Assembly: GCA_944384865.1 (NCBI GenBank)
Contig: CALWVC010000070.1
Span: 1-7,425, forward strand
Reading direction: 5' to 3'
From: an uncultured Clostridia bacterium
GTDB taxonomy: Bacteria; Bacillota; Clostridia; Oscillospirales; Acutalibacteraceae
Length of the DNA stretch: 7,425 nucleotides
The notes beneath the pieces were generated by a model. That model searched no databases and had not been told where the DNA came from. It saw nothing but the letters and a program-made list of their open reading frames with translations. Below are positions 1 to 5,034 of the stretch, piece after piece. A program made the position numbers and the translations under genes. The first letter of the stretch is position 1. Each line of letters opens with the position of its first letter.

Positions 1-588
1 AGCATACAGCCGGTCTACCTGCTGCTGCAGCGTGGGCAGGCCGGCGTCGTTTTGAATCAGGTCGTCAGCGTGCTGCGTGAAAAATTCGTCCGGCAGGGCG
101 GCATGCATACGAGCCAGCGCTGCAGTCTGATCGAGATGGTCACGCTGCATAATCCGCCGCAGCCGTGTTTCGGACGGCGCGGTTACGACGACGATCCGAT
201 CACATAGCCGATCGGCCCCACTTTGGAACAGCGTGGGTGCGTCCAGCAAAACAGCGGGGCAGCCGGACTGGCGCAGTGCGGCGATCTCCCGGTTGATTGC
301 GTCAACAATGATCGGGTGGGTAATATCATTGAGCAGTTTGGTTTTTTCAGGTGTAGAAAAGGCGATGTCTGCCAGCGCCCGTCGGTTCAGATTGCCGTCG
401 GGCAACAAGATATTGTCGCCGAAAGCTTTTTGCAGCGCGGCCAGACAAGGCGCACCTTTTGTTGTGACCTGTCGGGCAGTTTGATCGGCGTCGATACAGG
501 CCAGGCCCTTTTGCTGCAGCAGTGAAACCACGGTGGATTTGCCCGCGCCTGACGGACCGGTCAGCCCGATTATATAAATACCGTTCAT
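1..588 (-). CDS. coaE: Dephospho-CoA kinase (CoaE), C-terminus cut by window edge
   Basis: CoaE phosphorylates the ribose 3'-OH of dephospho-CoA with ATP, the last cytoplasmic step of coenzyme A synthesis. Translating the complement from the ATG at 588 gives 196 codons without a stop up to the window edge; the family is usually about 200 residues, so only a few are missing. The P-loop is at residues 8-19 (GLTGPSGAGKST), the substrate-site IDAD motif at 32-35, a GNLNRR...FSTPE...THP block at 65-92, LDAPTLFQSGAD at 105-116, and the lid-region RRIMQRD at 124-130. An AGGAGG ribosome site (593-598) lies 4 nt before the ATG. The gene follows the Sua5 gene by 14 bp and is the last visible gene of the leftward operon. 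Oddities: the P-loop reads GPSGAGKS where most CoaE have GGIGSGKS, and a glutamine usually seen after the lid (RIxxQ) is alanine here (RMHAA). Identification is firm; full length is not visible. Confidence 0.93.
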   Translation of the reverse strand, partial: MNGIYIIGLTGPSGAGKSTVVSLLQQKGLACIDADQTARQVTTKGAPCLAALQKAFGDNILLPDGNLNRRALADIAFSTPEKTKLLNDITHPIIVDAINREIAALRQSGCPAVLLDAPTLFQSGADRLCDRIVVVTAPSETRLRRIMQRDHLDQTAALARMHAALPDEFFTQHADDLIQNDAGLPTLQQQVDRLYA

Positions 589-602
589 GGATCCTCCTGT
601 TG

Positions 603-1619
603 TTAAAGCTGTATCACATCGAAGGCTGCCGCACGCAGCAGCCGATTCAGCACCGCCAGACCCACACCGTGGCTGTCCGGCATCCGGGCGTATACCAGTG
701 TAGCGCCCTGTTCATCGGCGCGGCGCAGCATGTCAAACAGCAATGTCGCCTGTGAGGCAGCATCTGACGCACGGCCGTAGCACAGCACCGGAACTTGCAG
801 ATTGGGAAGATCTTCTTCAAAACACAGCGCCATCACACCGGGTTCAGCATGTTGGTTGACGTATTGCGCGTAAGCCTGCGCACTGCCGTTTAGAATCACG
901 ACCTTTGCCTTGGGTGCATAATGCTTATATTTCATGCCGGGCGAAGCGGGTCGAACACCGTCGCGTAGCGGATGTAATACCGCGTCATCTACCTGTATTG
1001 AACCGATAACAGCTTCTATTTGCTCTTTGGTTACAAACCCCGGGCGCAGCAGAACTGGTTGCGTGCCACATAGTAGAATCACGGTGGATTCCAGCCCCAC
1101 ACGACATGGCCCGCCATCGATAATCGCGTCTACCCGGCCGGTTAAGTCGTCTATACAATGTTGTGCGGTAACCGGGCTGACGCCGCCGGATAAATTGGCG
1201 CTGGGCGCGGCGAGGGGGACACCTGCTTGTGTAATCAGCGCACGGGCAACAGGGTGACTGGGCATACGGATGGCAACAGTGTTCATGCCACAGGTGACTA
1301 CATCCGGCACTGCCGGACTTTTGCGGAAGATCATGGTTAGCGGACCAGGCCAGAAGGCTTTGGCCAGCTGCTGTGCCTGCTGTGGGATATCCATGACCAA
1401 TGGAGGCAATTGAGACCATTCCGCAATATGAACGATCAGCGGATTATCCTGCGCTCGGCCCTTGGCGATAAAAATATTGCGAACTGCCTCGGCGTTCAGC
1501 GCGTCGGCAGCCAGCCCATATACCGTTTCAGTAGGCATTGCTACCAAACCGCCGTGTTTGATTATATCGGCAGCGGCAGCAATATCTGACGGATTGTCTT
1601 TTAAAATCTGTGTTTGCAA
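603..1619 (-). CDS. ywlC: L-threonylcarbamoyladenylate synthase, Sua5/YwlC type
   Basis: This enzyme makes threonylcarbamoyl-AMP from threonine, bicarbonate and ATP, the first step of the t6A37 modification of tRNAs that read ANN codons. The 338-residue product has the two-domain Sua5 form. The YrdC-like catalytic domain covers about 12-200, with PTETVYGL at 29-36, KGRAQDNPLIVHI at 53-65, SANLSG at 140-145 and ESTV at 177-180. The conserved linker SPGMKYKHYAP is at 226-236, and the C-terminal Sua5 domain ends in the GVGLAVLNRLLRAA block at 318-331. The start is TTG: an AGGTGA ribosome site sits 6 nt upstream, and the first in-frame ATG (residue 28) would remove the start of the domain. It begins 2 bp after the pentapeptide gene, so translation is probably coupled. 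The short TsaC/YrdC form is excluded by the C-terminal domain. Confidence is high. Confidence 0.95.
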   Translation of the reverse strand: MQTQILKDNPSDIAAAADIIKHGGLVAMPTETVYGLAADALNAEAVRNIFIAKGRAQDNPLIVHIAEWSQLPPLVMDIPQQAQQLAKAFWPGPLTMIFRKSPAVPDVVTCGMNTVAIRMPSHPVARALITQAGVPLAAPSANLSGGVSPVTAQHCIDDLTGRVDAIIDGGPCRVGLESTVILLCGTQPVLLRPGFVTKEQIEAVIGSIQVDDAVLHPLRDGVRPASPGMKYKHYAPKAKVVILNGSAQAYAQYVNQHAEPGVMALCFEEDLPNLQVPVLCYGRASDAASQATLLFDMLRRADEQGATLVYARMPDSHGVGLAVLNRLLRAAAFDVIQL

Positions 1620-1621
1620 CG

Positions 1622-2281
1622 TTATTCACCTGATTTGATGATAATACCCAGTAATTTGGACAGCTCGCAGGCCTGTATCGGGCTGACAATCGCGCCCTTC
1701 AGTTCCGGCAGAGTCACGGCGATGCCGTCGATCTGGGAATCGGATAGATCCAGGCCGTTCATGGAAGTATGCGACAGAGACGCGTCGGTCAGATCACAGT
1801 CAGAGAAATGCAACGCATCTTTGCCGACTTTGCAGTCGTCGATGGCCGCTTCATGCAGGTCGCAGCCGGTAAACGTGACGTGATGCAGTTTCGCCTGCGT
1901 GAAATTGCTGTATGGCGCGCGACACCGAATCATTTGCAGGTCGCTGCAATAACAGCCGGCAAATATGGCGCCGGTCAGCCGGCAGTCGATAAACTGCACC
2001 CGTGTCAGGTTGGCTCGGGTAAAATTACAACAGGACAGATCGCACCGGTCAAAAACCACATCTCGCAAATAGCTCTTTTGAAACCGGGATTCCGGCAAAT
2101 TGCATTGTTGAAACCGGCAGCCATTCATTTCCCGGCGTGATAGCTCTGTTGTAACAGCGTTATCGGTAATGAACTCCATGGCAGAAAACGGTTCATCTTC
2201 GGGCCAGACCGCCTTTTGCAGGTGAACTGTTTGCAGCAATGCCGGCAGGGTGGGCGGTGCAGGTAGCTTATTCATTTTCAT
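1622..2281 (-). CDS. Pentapeptide-repeat protein (right-handed beta-helix), function unknown
   Basis: The 219-residue protein has a non-repeat N-terminus (1-54), about 27 consecutive pentapeptides of the form xx(L/F/M/I)xx from about 55 to 191, and a short C-terminal tail. Such repeats fold as a four-sided beta-helix of 20 residues per turn, so roughly 6-7 turns are predicted. The register is kept except for a two-residue insertion (Asp155-Ala156). Cysteines 60, 80, 100, 120, 140 and 162 stack one per turn. There is no signal peptide or membrane segment, so it is probably cytoplasmic. The ATG at 2281 is preferred because AAGG lies 6 nt upstream; a second ATG at 2275 is possible. The start overlaps the end of prfA by 14 bp, and the stop is 2 bp before the Sua5 start. 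Some family members of this size (Qnr, MfpA) mimic DNA and protect gyrase, but nothing here shows that role. The fold call is strong and the function unknown. Confidence 0.87.
   Translation of the reverse strand: MKMNKLPAPPTLPALLQTVHLQKAVWPEDEPFSAMEFITDNAVTTELSRREMNGCRFQQCNLPESRFQKSYLRDVVFDRCDLSCCNFTRANLTRVQFIDCRLTGAIFAGCYCSDLQMIRCRAPYSNFTQAKLHHVTFTGCDLHEAAIDDCKVGKDALHFSDCDLTDASLSHTSMNGLDLSDSQIDGIAVTLPELKGAIVSPIQACELSKLLGIIIKSGE
1626..1631 (-). promoter_or_regulatory. Ribosome binding site that fixes the TTG start of the Sua5 gene
   Basis: On the complement, AGGTGA lies 6 nt before the TTG at 1619, inside the last codons of the pentapeptide gene. It supports the non-ATG start. Ribosomes that finish the upstream gene stop almost on top of the Sua5 start, which suggests coupled translation (inference). 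Confidence 0.7.
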
Positions 2282-3347
2282 TGCTGGCCTTAAGCTTTTC
2301 CGCCCGGTCGGCAGTAATCAGCGCGTCAATAATTTCATCCAGATCGCCGTCAAGAATCTGTTCCAGCCGGTACAGTGTCAGGCCGATCCGATGGTCGGTG
2401 ACCCGGCTTTGCGGATAGTTATAGGTGCGTATCCGTTCGGAGCGGTCGCCGCTGCCAACCTGCAGCTTGCGCTCGGAAGCGATCTCACTTTGTTTTTCGG
2501 ACATCAGCTTGTCATAAATCCGGGAGCGCAGAATTTTCATGGCTTTTTCCTTGTTTTTATGCTGAGAGCGCTCATCCTGGCATTCTACCACTGTTCCGGT
2601 GGGAATGTGTGTGATGCGGATAGCGGACTCGGTTTTGTTGACGTGCTGTCCGCCGGCGCCGCCGGAACGGTAGGTGTCAATTTGCAGATCGGCGGGATTG
2701 ATCTCGACCTCGACTTCTTCTGCTTCAGGCAGCACCGCCACTGTGACGGCAGAGGTGTGAATACGGCCCTGCGATTCGGTTTCGGGAACCCGCTGCACCC
2801 GGTGGCCGCCGCTTTCAAATTTGAGTCGGGAATAGGCGCCGTCGCCCTCGATCATAAAACTAATCTCTTTATAGCCGCCCAGCCCGGTTTCATTGGCGGA
2901 TAAAATTTCAAATTTCCAGCCCTTGGATTCGCTGTACATTGAATACATCCGGGTCAGAACTGCGGCAAACAACGCCGCTTCTTCGCCGCCGGCGCCGCCG
3001 CGAATTTCCATAATGACGTTTTTATCGTCGTTAGGATCCCGGGGCAAAAGCAGAACTTTCAATTCATCCGCGCAGCGGTCCATCGTGGTTTTGGCTTGTT
3101 CTAATTCTTCTTCAGCCAGCGCTTTAAAATCTTTGTCCAGTTCGCCGTCGTTCAGTAACTGATGTGCTTCATCGGCCGCTGTTTTGGCAGCGGCATATTC
3201 CCTGAATTTTTCCACGATCGGAGTCAGGGTTTTGGATTCTTTCATCAGTTTGGTAAACAGCTCCCGGTCGTTGACGATATCAGGGTTCATCAGATCCTGT
3301 TCAATCTGGTTGTAGCGCGCTTCTACTTCTTTCAGTTTTTCAAACAT
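2268..3347 (-). CDS. prfA: Peptide chain release factor 1
   Basis: RF1 recognises UAA and UAG stop codons in the ribosomal A site and triggers peptidyl-tRNA hydrolysis. The 359-residue length is typical. The N-terminal helical domain spans about 1-105 and is followed by the acidic, glycine-rich block EIRGGAGGEEAALFA (114-128). The PxT tripeptide that reads the stop codon is PET at 188-190, inside HRVQRVPETESQGRIHTSA. The catalytic GGQ is at 232-234 within AGGQHVNKTESAIR. RF2 is excluded because it carries SPF instead of PxT and needs a frameshift. The start is the ATG at 3347, with AGGAG (3356-3360) 8 nt upstream. It is the second gene of the leftward operon, 50 bp after the DUF951 gene, and its last codons overlap the pentapeptide gene. 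The prmC gene, whose product methylates the GGQ glutamine, is not next to it here. Confidence 0.98.
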   Translation of the reverse strand: MFEKLKEVEARYNQIEQDLMNPDIVNDRELFTKLMKESKTLTPIVEKFREYAAAKTAADEAHQLLNDGELDKDFKALAEEELEQAKTTMDRCADELKVLLLPRDPNDDKNVIMEIRGGAGGEEAALFAAVLTRMYSMYSESKGWKFEILSANETGLGGYKEISFMIEGDGAYSRLKFESGGHRVQRVPETESQGRIHTSAVTVAVLPEAEEVEVEINPADLQIDTYRSGGAGGQHVNKTESAIRITHIPTGTVVECQDERSQHKNKEKAMKILRSRIYDKLMSEKQSEIASERKLQVGSGDRSERIRTYNYPQSRVTDHRIGLTLYRLEQILDGDLDEIIDALITADRAEKLKASNENE

Positions 3348-3397
3348 TTCGTTGGCTCCTTTATAATTGAAATTGTATTGCTAAGAGGAAAAGCACG

Positions 3398-3586
3398 CTA
3401 TAATGCATCTTCTCTGAGAATTTTTTTAATATTTTTTTCACATTTTGGCCGGGGCAGCATAATCTCGTGACCACAATTTCGGCAGCGGATTTTAAAATCC
3501 ATCCCGATGCGCAGGACCAGAAATTCTTTGCATCCGCAGGGATGCGGCTTTTTCATTTGTAAAATGTCGCCTACCCGTACGTCCAT
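3398..3586 (-). CDS. DUF951 family protein, small Cys-rich (YyzM-like)
   Basis: This is a 62-residue protein if read from the ATG at 3586, or 64 from the ATG at 3592. It has the DUF951 signature: VGDILQMKKPHPCG near the N-terminus, then IRCRNCGHEIMLPR. Numbered from the 3586 start, Cys17, Cys19, Cys35 and Cys38 could bind one zinc ion, giving a zinc-ribbon-like fold (inference); His15, His40 and Cys49 are further possible ligands. The start at 3586 is preferred because AAGGAG (3596-3601) then lies 9 nt upstream, against only 3 nt for the 3592 ATG. It is the first gene of the leftward operon and lies directly downstream of a good promoter. The function of the family is unknown; the fold and its place before prfA hint at a nucleic-acid or ribosome link, but this is a guess. 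The family call is fairly sure. Confidence 0.85.
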   Translation of the reverse strand: MDVRVGDILQMKKPHPCGCKEFLVLRIGMDFKIRCRNCGHEIMLPRPKCEKNIKKILREDAL

Positions 3587-3595
3587 AATCATCCG

Positions 3596-3601
3596 CTCCT
3601 T
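3596..3601 (-). promoter_or_regulatory. Ribosome binding site of the DUF951 gene
   Basis: The complement reads AAGGAG followed by CGG ATG ATT ATG. The spacing is 3 nt to the first ATG (3592) and 9 nt to the second (3586), so the site favours the second as the true start. Confidence 0.65.
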
Positions 3602-3625
3602 TGTTGTTTGTTACGTTTACATTTT

Positions 3626-3654
3626 ATTATATAATAAATCGGCATAATATTCAA
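3626..3654 (-). promoter_or_regulatory. Sigma-A-type promoter of the DUF951–prfA–coaE operon
   Basis: On the complement, a TTGAAT -35 box (3654-3649) and a perfect TATAAT -10 box (3631-3626) are separated by exactly 17 bp. Transcription would start near 3619, about 30 nt before the DUF951 start, with the ribosome site between. A 16-bp dyad (3651-3666) covers part of the -35 box and could be a repressor site. The composition is AT-rich, which raises the chance of false matches, but box quality, spacing and position are all good. Confidence 0.7.
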
Positions 3655-3666
3655 ATAAATATTTGA
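3651..3666. promoter_or_regulatory. 16-bp inverted repeat over the leftward -35 box, possible operator
   Basis: TCAAATA (3651-3657), a 2-bp AA spacer, and TATTTGA (3660-3666) form a perfect dyad with 7-bp arms. It overlaps the -35 hexamer of the leftward promoter at 3651-3654, a position where a bound dimeric repressor would block polymerase. In such AT-rich DNA, chance is a real alternative. Confidence 0.3.
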
Positions 3667-3727
3667 GAATCTGGAGATTTTCTAAGATTGTGGAAATAAC
3701 AAGTCGTATATAATGGGGCTGTTCGTT

Positions 3728-3764
3728 GAGATTGGGTTCATACGTAGCGAATCGCACGCCGAAA
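3728..3764 (+). repeat. Imperfect direct repeat, copy A (upstream of the rightward promoter)
   Basis: This copy shares with 3852-3894, in the same order, GAGAT, GTT-AT-GTA, GCG, AATCGC (3750-3755) and ACGCCGAAA (3756-3764). Compared with copy B it is shortened between AATCGC and ACGCCGAAA and lacks the long hairpin arms. A TATAAT (3709-3714) precedes it, much as a TATAAT precedes copy B, so a whole promoter-leader segment may once have been duplicated (inference). Confidence 0.45.
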
Positions 3765-3797
3765 ATAAGAAAAAGAACATAAAAGTCAGAATATACA

Positions 3798-3826
3798 TTT
3801 ACAGATAAAAGAAAATAGTGTATAAT
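3798..3826 (+). promoter_or_regulatory. Sigma-A-type promoter of the ABC transporter operon
   Basis: A TTTACA -35 box (3798-3803) and a perfect TATAAT -10 box (3821-3826) are separated by 17 bp, with an A-rich stretch directly upstream. Transcription would start near 3833, giving a leader of about 85 nt that contains the hairpin at 3863-3887 and the ribosome site AAAGGGGGG just before the permease ATG. A further TATAAT at 3836-3841 has no matching -35 box. Confidence 0.7.
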
Positions 3827-3851
3827 AATAACAAATATAATGCTTATACAA

Positions 3852-3894
3852 GAGATGTTTATGTATGGCGTGTTAATCGCGCCATACGCCGAAA
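3852..3894 (+). repeat. Imperfect direct repeat, copy B (in the ABC operon leader)
   Basis: This is the second copy of the module at 3728-3764: GAGAT (3852-3856), GTTTATGTA, GGCG, AATCGC (3875-3880), a 5-bp insert, then ACGCCGAAA (3886-3894). Extra bases in this copy create the strong hairpin at 3863-3887. It lies in the predicted 5' leader of the ABC mRNA. Confidence 0.45.
3863..3887 (+). promoter_or_regulatory. Hairpin in the 5' leader of the ABC operon
   Basis: GTATGGCGTG (3863-3872) pairs with CGCGCCATAC (3878-3887) through 10 base pairs, one of them G-U in RNA, around a TTAAT loop. No T run follows, so it is not a simple terminator. It ends about 18 nt before the ribosome site of the first permease. 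A weaker alternative stem, ACGC/GCGT at 3886-3898, shares its 3' edge and cannot form at the same time. It could be an mRNA stability element, a protein-binding site in DNA or RNA, or part of a switch; the sequence does not decide. Confidence 0.5.
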
Positions 3895-3918
3895 GCGTCA
3901 GAGTAAAGGGGGGCGGTT

Positions 3919-5013
3919 ATGAGCGGCGCGTTATGGAACAGTCTGAAAGGGCTTGTGAAAAATCACCTGATGCTGTTGGTGTTGATGTTGATGATTCTGA
4001 TAGCTTCGATGCTGGCGGTTTTTTTGTTGGTTTCGCTGATGGGGGGGAACATGAAAGCAGAAGAAGAGTATGATATCAGCCGGAGACGCTTTCAGATTTC
4101 TTTCTCTTCGCAACAGCAGATGGAAGAATATATGCAGGATACCGCGCTGTTGGAACAGCGGTTGGATAACAGTATGGAGCTGATCAACGGGATACAGCCG
4201 TTGGAGGCTGTTGAGTTGGTTACCGTCCAGCAGGAGACAGAGACCGGCAATAAGCCGCCGTACAGACTGGAATATATATATGCGCCGCTGGAGGTAGTCA
4301 CCGGGCGCTTTTTTACGCGGGAGGAATTTGAAAACAGAGAAAAAAAGATTGTAGCCGGTTTGACCACCAACCGCAGCACACTCCCCGGCGATCAGATGCA
4401 GGTGTTGGGGGATGTCTATACGGTGATCGGTCTGTCGTCAGACTATGAAAACCGTTTGATTTATGATCCGGCGTTGGCGCGGGCGTTGTCTGTTGAGCGA
4501 ATCGAGCTGTTTTTAAAACAGATTCCGGCTGCTTCGCAGATTGAACAGATGCAGCAGATTCTTTCAGAACAGTTTAGCGGTCTTGTGATCGAGCCGCCCT
4601 ATCAGCCGTCGGTGTCCGCCAAGGAGTCCGCTACGATGCAGCTATTGTTTGCAGCGCTGTTTATATTGTCGTTGCTCAACGTTACATTTTTATATCAGTA
4701 TCTGCTGCAGGCTCGGGAACGGCAGATGCAGATTATGCGGATCTGCGGCGCCAGAAGGTGGCAGTGTATGGTTCTGTTTTTCACGGAGATTCTGTTACTG
4801 TCCGGTATAGCCTATGGGATTGCCGGCGTTTGCAGCTATTTCTTTATGAATGATCTGCTGCAGTTTACCACCAACGGTAATTATACATATGTTTTGGGAT
4901 ATGCACAGTATATATATGTACTGCTGCTTTATATAGCGACGGTATTTTTGGTATTTTTCCCGTTTTTGATCAGAAGCGTCCGAAAGATTGATATGAAACA
5001 GGCGATGGAATAG
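3919..5013 (+). CDS. ABC transporter permease, FtsX/MacB-like (first of two)
   Basis: This 364-residue membrane protein has the four-helix layout of MacB/LolC/FtsX-type permeases. A first membrane segment lies at about 16-41, a large extracytoplasmic domain at about 42-238, and three more segments at about 240-263, 283-309 and 330-352. Between helices 2 and 3 is the typical cytoplasmic FtsX loop (RERQMQIMRICGARR, 266-280), which contacts the ATPase; the tail RSVRKIDMKQAME matches the usual end of these permeases. Such proteins usually do not pass a substrate through a channel but transmit force from ATP hydrolysis to the extracytoplasmic domain, to export or extract peptides or lipoproteins or to sense antibiotics (family knowledge). 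The ribosome site AAAGGGGGG (3905-3913) supports the ATG. It is the first gene of the operon, 21 bp before a second, different permease. The substrate is unknown. Confidence 0.88.
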   Translation: MSGALWNSLKGLVKNHLMLLVLMLMILIASMLAVFLLVSLMGGNMKAEEEYDISRRRFQISFSSQQQMEEYMQDTALLEQRLDNSMELINGIQPLEAVELVTVQQETETGNKPPYRLEYIYAPLEVVTGRFFTREEFENREKKIVAGLTTNRSTLPGDQMQVLGDVYTVIGLSSDYENRLIYDPALARALSVERIELFLKQIPAASQIEQMQQILSEQFSGLVIEPPYQPSVSAKESATMQLLFAALFILSLLNVTFLYQYLLQARERQMQIMRICGARRWQCMVLFFTEILLLSGIAYGIAGVCSYFFMNDLLQFTTNGNYTYVLGYAQYIYVLLLYIATVFLVFFPFLIRSVRKIDMKQAME

Positions 5014-5034
5014 CTGCATAGACGGAGGCGTAGT

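Larger units (their letters stand above)
3593..3918. other. AT-rich divergent intergenic control region
   Basis: These 326 bp lie between the leftward housekeeping operon and the rightward ABC operon and hold no convincing gene. The region contains the two divergent promoters, a 16-bp dyad (3651-3666), a weak second rightward box pair (TTGTGG at 3688-3693 and TATAAT at 3709-3714, spacer only 15 bp), an A-rich stretch just upstream of the rightward -35 box (3761-3797) that resembles an UP element, an imperfect direct repeat (3728-3764 and 3852-3894) and a leader hairpin (3863-3887). Short reading frames starting at 3713 and 3840 lack ribosome sites. No intrinsic terminator (hairpin plus T run) was seen. 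Confidence 0.8.

Noticed and set aside
985..1419. A 144-codon minus-strand frame inside the Sua5 gene
   Set aside because: It is in another frame of the same strand, within the conserved Sua5 catalytic domain, with no ribosome site or recognisable protein.
1769..2140. A 123-codon plus-strand frame with a repeated QIALLKPGFR-like pattern
   Set aside because: It is antisense to the pentapeptide repeats; its repetitiveness simply mirrors the 30-bp duplication on the other strand.
2250..2903. A 217-codon open frame on the plus strand antisense to prfA
   Set aside because: It lies wholly across prfA and the pentapeptide gene, which carry diagnostic motifs, and its translation shows no domain. 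It is a frame shadow of a GC-moderate gene.
3724..3751. A possible TTCGTT/AGCGAA stem in the intergenic region
   Set aside because: It has only six pairs, one of them a wobble, around a loop of about 16 nt, and nothing nearby suggests a function.
3688..3808. A second rightward promoter (TTGTGG, TATAAT) with a 31-codon ORF from 3713
   Set aside because: The spacer is only 15 bp, the -35 match is poor, and the ATG at 3713 overlaps the -10 box, so it could not be translated from that transcript.
3840..4073. A 77-codon frame that begins in the ABC leader and could pass for a leader peptide
   Set aside because: The ATG lies only about 7 nt after the predicted transcription start and has no ribosome site; most of the frame overlaps the permease gene out of frame.
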